Shown: positions 59,309-64,000 of the stretch, one piece after another
How the letters are laid out: the number at the start of each line of letters is the position of its first letter
Position numbering within the stretch: position 1 is the stretch's first letter
Virus record (IMG/VR): IMGVR_UViG_3300011116_000922
Coordinates: 62,001 to 126,000 of that record
From: a virus
Reading direction: 5' to 3' (one strand)
DNA length: 64,000 nucleotides
Translations under genes and position numbers: made by a program
The notes under the pieces: model-generated
The model's input: the letters and a program-made list of their open reading frames with translations, nothing else
Database searches by the model: none
Told to the model about the DNA's origin: nothing

Positions 59309-59448
59309 GTTTTTACAGGCAATTTGCGCGCCTCTACAGGGTGTGCGTACAGGCGTGGCGTACAGGTGTTCGGGGACCAGTGATTTTGGGGCCGGGGGTG
59401 GGTACGGTAGGGCCGCTAGCACAGCCCGGTCAATTTCGCGCAACGGAA

Positions 59449-59704
59449 TTCAAAAATTTGGGACTCCGGTAAATGGCTCAAATAGATTTCAAATATTGGG
59501 ACTCCAGCAACCCCGTGCAGAGATTTCAAATATTGCCGGGGCATCCTAGCCACACCACAGCCCCCACACAACCCTGCCGCCGCACAGCCCCTCCCTAGCC
59601 TCTCTAGCCCCTCCCTAGCCCCATCCCCCAATACGCTTACAGGAATCCCTAAACGCTTACGCCGCCGTGCCCCCACACCAAAACAGTTTTCAAATATGGG
59701 GAGC
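59449..59704. repeat. dispersed iteron-like repeats
   Basis: Copies of a 17-19 base motif around TTCAAATATTGGGACTCC at 59449, 59488 and 59525 (spacing 37-39), with a divergent one at 59688, and a pair of 15-base repeats at 59586 and 59606. Confidence 0.55.
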
Positions 59705-59811
59705 AGCACAGGGGTTCAAAGCCTCCGGTGGACGCGGGCAGGACTGCATCTATTACCGCAGCCACCAGTAAAGTGGTTTAATAGGATTACTGTAGAGCGC
59801 ATGAAACAGGG

Positions 59812-59819
59812 ATTAAATA
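59812..59819 (+). promoter_or_regulatory. ATTAAATA late-like motif
   Basis: It lies 55 bases before the 59875 start, upstream of the sigma70-like promoter there. Confidence 0.2.
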
Positions 59820-59840
59820 TTGGAACGGGGGGTGGGGGTC

Positions 59841-59868
59841 TTGCGCGGAGGCAGGGGTGTGCTATACT
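59841..59868 (+). promoter_or_regulatory. sigma70-like promoter, leaderless arrangement
   Basis: TTGCGC (59841-59846), a 16-base spacer and TATACT (59863-59868). The -10 ends 6 bases before the ATG at 59875. Confidence 0.45.
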
Positions 59869-59874
59869 AGGGGC

Positions 59875-59994
59875 ATGACACACTTTCTATTCCACTGGCT
59901 GATTCCTGTGCTTACTGCGGGAATCGGAATCCTCCTCGCTACCATTATTGCGTCTGTGGCATGGGACACCCTGTACGGACACGGCAAGAACTAA
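59875..59994 (+). CDS. 39-residue membrane microprotein
   Basis: A single hydrophobic segment (LIPVLTAGIGILLATIIASVAW) with a short basic tail. It starts next to a -10 box. It is followed 4 bases later by the 59999 gene. Function unknown; small membrane peptides are typical early phage host-takeover products. Confidence 0.55.
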   Translation: MTHFLFHWLIPVLTAGIGILLATIIASVAWDTLYGHGKN

Positions 59995-59998
59995 AGCA

Positions 59999-60226
59999 AT
60001 GCCCAACCACACCACTACAACAGACTCCTCGCTGCGGGTTGAACTGCGATTGCGTGAAATGGCAGACAAGTGGCATGACGCAAATCGTGCAGTATACGAA
60101 ATGTGCCGTGACGCTGCGGAAGAGATTCGGGTGTTGCGTGTGGAGCGCAGGGCAGCGGAAGCCGCTGCTGCTCTTACACACTCGTATCCCTACGGCACGG
60201 GATGGGGCAAGGGCAAGGACGAATGA
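59999..60226 (+). CDS. small helical hypothetical protein
   Basis: 75 aa, mostly one helix (LRVELRLREMADKWHDANRA, then EEIRVLRVERRAAEAAAAL) and a Gly-rich tail. It overlaps the next gene by ATGA. Function unknown. Confidence 0.55.
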   Translation: MPNHTTTTDSSLRVELRLREMADKWHDANRAVYEMCRDAAEEIRVLRVERRAAEAAAALTHSYPYGTGWGKGKDE

Positions 60227-60636
60227 ACAGCACCGGAGACAAGCACTACACGGAATACCTGCTGATAGACAAGCACGCCTGTCAGTGGATTTTCCGCGTG
60301 TTTGAAACCGATTGGGCAGATGTGCTTGTGCAGGTGTTACCGCAGGATGGGAGCAGCACTCCCCTTGTGTGGGCGCATCAGGTGCGGTACGCTCCGAATT
60401 TTCTAGCCCAGTTGCCGCCGGACACACGGCAAGCGGAAATGGCAAAGGCACACCTGTTTGAAAAGAAATATCGTGAGGTAACGGAGTTTGGGTACGACGA
60501 CCCCTCAACAGGCTGGGCCGTGGCAGGAATTCGCATCCGGTTCAACCGGGACAACACCATGCGGTTGGGCAAGGGTGACGCACGGCGGCTGTGGGAGCGG
60601 ATACGGCAAGACTCCCCCCACACATCTAAAATATAA
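60223..60636 (+). CDS. hypothetical protein
   Basis: 137 aa from ATG 60223 (ATGA overlap). It contains HACQWIFRVFETDWADVLV and a C-terminal RLWERIRQDS. No family recognised. It ends before a late motif and bidirectional terminator. Confidence 0.55.
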   Translation: MNSTGDKHYTEYLLIDKHACQWIFRVFETDWADVLVQVLPQDGSSTPLVWAHQVRYAPNFLAQLPPDTRQAEMAKAHLFEKKYREVTEFGYDDPSTGWAVAGIRIRFNRDNTMRLGKGDARRLWERIRQDSPHTSKI

Positions 60637-60655
60637 AAATCACGAACGGTAGCCG

Positions 60656-60663
60656 TATAAATA
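60656..60663 (+). promoter_or_regulatory. late promoter, exact TATAAATA
   Basis: Identical to the T4 late consensus. It lies after the 60636 stop and reads into a gene-free stretch. Confidence 0.6.
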
Positions 60664-60749
60664 AGTGTGGTCCGGGCAGCGTAGACAGGAGCGAACACTG
60701 ATTACGCTATTCGTGCAAAGGAACTTCGCTACCTTTCGACCGTCATAGA

Positions 60750-60787
60750 GGGGGAGTCCCACGGGTAGGGACTCCCCCGCTTTTTTA
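60750..60787. terminator. strong bidirectional terminator
   Basis: An 11-bp stem GGGGGAGTCCC/GGGACTCCCCC with a 7-base loop, followed by GC and six T. It separates the convergent 60636 (+) and 60794 (-) genes. Confidence 0.8.
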
Positions 60788-60793
60788 TTTGCA

Positions 60794-61138
60794 TCAGGTT
60801 TCATCGAAAAGGCCACCCGCGACCATAATTTCTGCAATTAGTGTGGCATCCAGTACGAGATCAAGATTTCCGTACTTGATGGGAAAGCCTGTGGGGCGAT
60901 CACGCGAGGGCCACAGCGGCGGCACGGGTTCGGCTTTCACCGTGCCTGTGGCAATATCCACCTCAATGGGTGACACGCCTTCAATTCTCCAGTTGGGCAC
61001 AGACTCCACCACTGCGGATTGGATTTTTGCAGTGGTGCCCAAATCCGTGTCCGTGGTGGGTGCTGCTGCGGGGGTGTCGTTTAATTCGTTTGTACGGGCA
61101 GTGCGTTGTGCCTGAATAGCGTTCCAAGATAATGCCAT
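60794..61138 (-). CDS. hypothetical protein
   Basis: 114 aa from ATG 61138 with GGAGG upstream. It has a Thr/Ala-rich N-terminal third and a C-terminal domain with FPIKYGNLDLVLDATLIAEI. No family recognised. It is divergent from the 61203 gene and has a CTACATATG motif in its leader. Confidence 0.55.
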   Translation of the reverse strand: MALSWNAIQAQRTARTNELNDTPAAAPTTDTDLGTTAKIQSAVVESVPNWRIEGVSPIEVDIATGTVKAEPVPPLWPSRDRPTGFPIKYGNLDLVLDATLIAEIMVAGGLFDET

Positions 61139-61178
61139 AGGGTTCCTCCCCCATATGTAGGAGCATGGAATAAAAAAA

Positions 61179-61185
61179 CTAAATA
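61179..61185 (+). promoter_or_regulatory. T4-type late promoter motif (CTAAATA)
   Basis: It lies 17 bases before the 61203 start, with GGAGG between. Confidence 0.5.
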
Positions 61186-61202
61186 GTGCTGGAGGACACC
61201 CC

Positions 61203-61742
61203 ATGCGATTTGAATCACAGAAATACCGCGCACTGAATGAAAGCATTTCCCGTATTGAAGAGGCTCCGGGCAGCGGAGTGGAAGGCGACTACGAAGGCGA
61301 GATGGCACGGGGTGAACTCAAGTCTGCCATTGCCAACGCACAGGAACTGCTTGAACTGCTTGGCGAAGACGACGAGATTGAAGCGTGGGTGCAGTCCAAG
61401 ATCACCAAAGCCGCGGACTACATTTCCGCTGTTCGCAACTACATGGTGGGCAACACCATTGAGGAAGCCACCGCTGCATGGCAGCGCAGTGCAGGAAAGA
61501 ACCCCGAGGGCGGCTTGAACCGCAAGGGCGTGGAATCGTACCGCCGTGAACACCCCGGCTCCAAATTGCAGACAGCGGTCACAACCAAACCAAGCAAACT
61601 CAAGCCCGGTTCCAAAAGCGCAAACCGCCGCAAGTCGTTCTGCTCACGCATGAAGGGCATGAAGGCTAAACTCACATCGGCTGAAACAGCGCGGGATCCT
61701 GATTCGCGCATCAACAAGTCTCTGCGAAAGTGGAACTGCTGA
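61203..61742 (+). CDS. virion-internal protein with CTS-like leader (DUF6321-like end)
   Basis: 179 aa. The start MRFESQKYRALNE followed by S, and SRIEE followed by A, give two [IL]xE sites. The middle is helical (ELLELLGEDDEIEAWVQ). The C-terminal half (AWQRSAGKNPEGGLNRKG, then RRKSFCSRMKGMKAKLTSAE, DSRINKSLRKWNC) matches a family seen in marine T4-type phages and annotated DUF6321. A late motif lies just upstream. Probably a head-internal protein. Confidence 0.65.
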   Translation: MRFESQKYRALNESISRIEEAPGSGVEGDYEGEMARGELKSAIANAQELLELLGEDDEIEAWVQSKITKAADYISAVRNYMVGNTIEEATAAWQRSAGKNPEGGLNRKGVESYRREHPGSKLQTAVTTKPSKLKPGSKSANRRKSFCSRMKGMKAKLTSAETARDPDSRINKSLRKWNC

Positions 61743-61743
61743 A

Positions 61744-62007
61744 ATGGCTTCATCAACACCGCGTCCCGGACTCGCTGACCCAACAGGTCATGCCACACAG
61801 ATAAACGCTGTTGCGGTAACCACCACCGACATCACCGCGATCAAGGAAGAATTGATTGTTGAAATTGGTGAACTGCCACTGCCTATTCAGGGCAGTGTGG
61901 TGACTTCATACAACGGACTCACAGGTGCAGTGCAAGGCGTTTCCCAATTCAACGGTGCCACGGGCGCGGTGAGTTTCTTGGTGGACGGCGGCGAGTTTAC
62001 CGCGTAA
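61744..62007 (+). CDS. short fibre-like protein with NGLTGAV repeats
   Basis: 87 aa starting one base after the previous stop. The C-terminal half has YNGLTGAVQGVSQFNGATGAV, the motif found in the fibre genes at 22317 and 24571. It lacks their other domains. It could be a fibre remnant or a small cap protein. Confidence 0.5.
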   Translation: MASSTPRPGLADPTGHATQINAVAVTTTDITAIKEELIVEIGELPLPIQGSVVTSYNGLTGAVQGVSQFNGATGAVSFLVDGGEFTA

Positions 62008-62119
62008 ACTCCAAATTTTATATTCCGTAAAACCCTGTTCCTGCGGCGTGAGCGGGGGTACAGCAATAAAGTATGGGATTGATTGCCCCAACCATCGGGG
62101 CTTTCCTCTAGATAAAGCA

Positions 62120-62142
62120 CCCTTCGCGTGAAGGGCTTTTTC
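62120..62142 (+). terminator. terminator in the leader of the OMP-like gene
   Basis: CCCTTC/GAAGGG stem with GCGT loop and CTTTTTC. It precedes the RBS at 62146, so it ends the previous operon or attenuates the next gene. Confidence 0.65.
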
Positions 62143-62159
62143 TTAAAGGAGAAGAACTG

Positions 62160-62909
62160 ATGAAGACTTTTATTGCAACGGCACTACTTGGAGCAGCGAC
62201 TAGCGTAGCCTCTGCCCAAACCGTCCCTGCCACCACGGCACCCGCGACCGCTCCTGCTGTCATCAACAGCATCAGCGTAAACGAGAGCCTGACATTTTGG
62301 GGCAAGACCAATGCTGACACGGTAGTGGAACTGGACTCCACCATCAAGGGCAAGATTTACGATCTGCTTGGTTGGCATATCACTGCTCCCGTGTACACGC
62401 AGGACTACACTGGATACGGCGCACTTGATCTTGGCGCGGACTACGGCTTGGTTAAGGATGCCAAGTTCATTGGCTCCGTCACCAACTTCAACCTTGAAGG
62501 CGGCGCGTGGATGCCCACGGGTTCCGCAGGTTACGGCACCGACAATGTGAATCCCCATGTTGGCTTTGACTACAACATGACTTGGGGTTCGATTGTGTAC
62601 ACCCAAACCTTTGACTTCCGTTGGGTTGGCTCGGTTGCGTATAGCCCCGTGTTCGGCAACTTCAACAACTACGGCGCGAATGCCGATTCGTTTGTTGCGT
62701 ACAAGTGGGACAACCTCTCGGTTGGTGTGGAACTCAACCAGTGGTACACCGATGGCGAGAATGTTGGTTACCTCGGCCCCAAGGCTGAATGGTCGGTTGC
62801 CAACAATGTAAACCTGAGTGCAGGAATCGGCATTCCTGTTTGGCAGGAAGTTAATTCCGCAAATGAGAATTCGTGGAATTTCACTGCTGGCGTTGGTATC
62901 AAGTTCTAA
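62160..62909 (+). CDS. outer-membrane beta-barrel-like protein with signal peptide
   Basis: 249 aa. The signal peptide MKTFIATALLGAATSVASAQ ends in a plausible ASA cleavage site. The mature part is rich in Gly, Asn and aromatics in alternating strands (WGSIVYTQTFDFRW, then NLSVGVELNQWY) and ends VGIKF, the C-terminal Phe that signals barrel assembly. AAAGGAGAAG precedes the start. A phage-encoded porin-like protein may change the host surface, for example to block superinfection. Inferred role. Confidence 0.7.
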   Translation: MKTFIATALLGAATSVASAQTVPATTAPATAPAVINSISVNESLTFWGKTNADTVVELDSTIKGKIYDLLGWHITAPVYTQDYTGYGALDLGADYGLVKDAKFIGSVTNFNLEGGAWMPTGSAGYGTDNVNPHVGFDYNMTWGSIVYTQTFDFRWVGSVAYSPVFGNFNNYGANADSFVAYKWDNLSVGVELNQWYTDGENVGYLGPKAEWSVANNVNLSAGIGIPVWQEVNSANENSWNFTAGVGIKF

Positions 62910-62930
62910 TTCATTTTAAAGAAGAAACAC

Positions 62931-63086
62931 ATGAGTACAAAGAATCATTGCCCCGTTACCGGATGCTTTTGTTGGAAGAACCCCCTGCACCTCGCAGGCT
63001 TCCTTGCCTTGCTCCCGTTTGCGGTCAAGGGCTTCGTTTGGGTTTGGGCTGCGGCTACGGCAGCAGTAAACAACCTCGTCAAGTAA
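62931..63086 (+). CDS. 51-residue membrane protein with N-terminal Cys pair
   Basis: An N-terminal CPVTGCFCW motif is followed by a hydrophobic segment (LAGFLALLPFAVKGFVWVWAAATAA). It starts 21 bases after the OMP-like stop with AAAGAAG upstream. Function unknown. Confidence 0.55.
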   Translation: MSTKNHCPVTGCFCWKNPLHLAGFLALLPFAVKGFVWVWAAATAAVNNLVK

Positions 63087-63108
63087 TTGACGAAACCACT
63101 TTCGGAAG

Positions 63109-63134
63109 GGGAGGGCAGAAATGCCCTCCCTTTT
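63109..63134 (+). terminator. rho-independent terminator
   Basis: A 9-bp stem GGGAGGGCA/TGCCCTCCC with GAAA loop, followed by TTTTC. Confidence 0.8.
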
Positions 63135-63237
63135 CATTTGGAAAGAAACAACCCCCTTGCGGGGGTTGTCGGGCTAGAGATGCTATCTCTAGCGGGGCGG
63201 GGTGATCGCTACCTTTTAAACTAATCAGGTAAGGATT

Positions 63238-63303
63238 ATGTATACAGGAAATACTTTTAGTTTTCCTGACTGGCTGGTTGTCTGGAAACACTTGTGGAAT
63301 TAA
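63238..63303 (+). CDS. 21-residue microprotein (possible)
   Basis: ATG with AGGTAAGG 5 bases upstream, encoding FSFPDWLVVWKHLWN after a short start. Trp-rich and amphipathic. Too short to be certain. Confidence 0.25.
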   Translation: MYTGNTFSFPDWLVVWKHLWN

Positions 63304-63381
63304 GGGCTTCCACTTAATCCCTTTAGTTCAAGTCCCGTCATATTTGTTTTGTTTATCCCGCAGAAAGTTTTGTGTCCCGGC

Positions 63382-63409
63382 TTGACACCGTGGCAGGGCA
63401 TGGTATATT
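63382..63409 (+). promoter_or_regulatory. sigma70-like promoter, leaderless arrangement
   Basis: TTGACA (63382-63387), a 16-base spacer and TATATT (63404-63409). The -10 ends six bases before the ATG at 63416. Confidence 0.6.
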
Positions 63410-63415
63410 TTGTGT

Positions 63416-64000
63416 ATGGAACTTCTCAACGCTTGGATGTTGTACCGACCTGCAACCGACACCCGGTTGCCTGATTGCGTGTTCTTTGAACATGGCGCAG
63501 ACGAGCGGTGGATGTGTGTGCAGTACCGTTCCGATGCGGACTACAAAACCGCTACTCGCGGTGCCGTGGGTCTGCCTGTGTGTCTTCTTCGCCGCAGCGT
63601 GGAATCCATGCGTGAGATTTGGACGCGATTCATTGATGACGGTTGGGTTCGTGTGGACGCTTGTACTCCGCAGGGCTGTTCGTTTGCTACTGCGGCAAAA
63701 CACGCATTTGTTCACCGCAACAAGATTGCCACCGATCAGCACAGCGGTGTGGACGGTATGTTTGGAACACTGACCCGAGACAGCGACCTGTTCAGCGAGT
63801 TGTATTTCGCAAAGAAACTTCCCACCCCTGATGGATTCCACGCGGTCAAGGGAATGCCCTTGTATTCGTTCCTGCGTTCCCATCGTGGCATGTTCACCAC
63901 TCCCCCGACTCCGCGCCCGGTTGCACTCCCCGATCCGGCACAGCAAATTGCAGAAATCTTCCGCCAAGCAATGGAAGAGGAGCGGGAGAAGTACGAGTCT
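63416..64000 (+). CDS. hypothetical protein, 3' end outside window
   Basis: 195 codons open to the window edge from ATG 63416. It starts MELLNAWMLYRPATDT and contains TRGAVGLPVCLLRRS, DAYTPQG-like DACTPQGCSF and a helical charged end (IFRQAMEEEREKY). The promoter's -10 box ends six bases before the ATG, supporting this start. No family recognised. Confidence 0.65.
   Translation, partial: MELLNAWMLYRPATDTRLPDCVFFEHGADERWMCVQYRSDADYKTATRGAVGLPVCLLRRSVESMREIWTRFIDDGWVRVDACTPQGCSFATAAKHAFVHRNKIATDQHSGVDGMFGTLTRDSDLFSELYFAKKLPTPDGFHAVKGMPLYSFLRSHRGMFTTPPTPRPVALPDPAQQIAEIFRQAMEEEREKYES

Larger units (their letters stand above)
59219..59874. other. non-coding region with short repeats, a terminator and promoter motifs
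   Basis: 656 bases without a convincing gene. It holds a CTAAATA motif (59225), a GGGA-TTCG-TCCC hairpin, a strong terminator (59275-59308), four dispersed copies of TTCAAATATTGGGACTCC-like sequence (59449, 59488, 59525 and a shorter one at 59688), two copies of AGCCCCTCCCTAGCC (59586, 59606), two of ACGCTTAC 20 bases apart (59633, 59653), and a sigma70-like promoter at its right end. Confidence 0.7.
60656..60787 (+). ncRNA. possible small RNA between TATAAATA and terminator
   Basis: A perfect late consensus TATAAATA (60656-60663) is followed about 90 bases later by a strong terminator. No frame between has both a start and an RBS; the only open frame (27 codons from a GTG) has neither an RBS nor protein-like sequence. 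I infer an about 110-base transcript. The terminator could alternatively serve only the flanking convergent genes. Confidence 0.35.
63087..63415. other. gap with terminator, two hairpins and a possible microprotein
   Basis: 329 bases. It holds the terminator at 63109, a hairpin CAACCCCC/GGGGGTTG (63149-63168), a hairpin CTAGAGA/TCTCTAG (63174-63192), a 21-codon frame (63238-63303) and the promoter for the last gene. I see no tRNA in it. Confidence 0.6.

Noticed and set aside
59449-59704. CRISPR array
   Set aside because: Repeats are imperfect, few and uneven in spacing, with no cas genes.
63301-63345. tRNA-like segment (GTTCAAGTCCC)
   Set aside because: The T-arm stem does not pair and no acceptor or anticodon stem can be formed around it.
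63353-63967. 204-codon minus-strand frame at the right edge
   Set aside because: Antisense to the plus-strand gene from 63416, which has a consensus promoter right before its ATG.

Overview
The window is part of the genome of a T4-type tailed phage (a contractile-tail myovirus), not a bacterial chromosome. The evidence is the T4-type replication set in order (family B DNA polymerase, UvsX recombinase, gp41-type helicase, gp61-type primase), dense packing with many 4-base ATGA or GTGA overlaps, phage tail-fibre and virion genes, and a recurring TAAATA-type late-promoter motif. A secreted outer-membrane-like protein and two lipoproteins point to a Gram-negative host. Which host cannot be told from the sequence. 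A B12-dependent ribonucleotide reductase together with T4-type genes at mid GC recalls phages of alphaproteobacteria, but that is only a guess.

Layout. 1-7260 (+): sugar-nucleotide and glycosyltransferase cluster (GDP-fucose synthase, GDP-mannose 3,5-epimerase, UDP-sugar epimerase, four glycosyltransferases, a frameshifted FkbM methyltransferase). 7260-13244 (+): dUTPase, HNH endonucleases, UV endonuclease, i-type lysozyme, AdoMet decarboxylase, Mom-like DNA modification protein, GroES-like protein. 13254-22312 (+): replication core, interrupted by GDP-mannose 4,6-dehydratase between helicase and primase, then ThyX. 22317-27247 (+): collagen-like and repeat-bearing fibre proteins. 27343-31037 (+): class II ribonucleotide reductase, a trypsin-like lipoprotein and a RuvC-like resolvase. 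30234-53553 (-): late virion block with holin-like and lipoprotein genes, modular structural proteins, a ligase-like protein, a RecB-like nuclease, an SGNH-hydrolase fibre protein and a row of small unknowns. 53719-64000 (mostly +): CobT-like/CobS-like pair, many small unknown genes, two tRNAs, a repeat-rich non-coding region, an outer-membrane-like protein and a partial gene at the edge.

The most striking pattern is in the minus-strand late block. At least eight proteins begin with a roughly 10-residue leader of the form M-x-x-[FY]-x-x-[aromatic or His]-[LI]-x-E followed by A/S/V/L. This aligns without gaps to the capsid-targeting leader of T4 internal proteins, which is cleaved by the gp21 prohead protease after [IL]-x-E. 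Six such genes form one translationally coupled operon (45831-50240) behind a late-type promoter. Other proteins in the block carry repeated internal [IL]-x-E sites between modules. I infer that this phage packs, processes and probably ejects a large set of internal proteins, including ligase-like and possible nuclease-fold members.

A second pattern is regulatory. Five plus-strand genes have a sigma70-like promoter whose -10 box ends 6-8 bases before the start codon and no visible ribosome-binding site, which predicts leaderless or nearly leaderless mRNAs. TAAATA late motifs and a CTACATACT motif mark other gene starts. Two TAAATA motifs lead straight into terminators without a convincing gene between and may make small RNAs.
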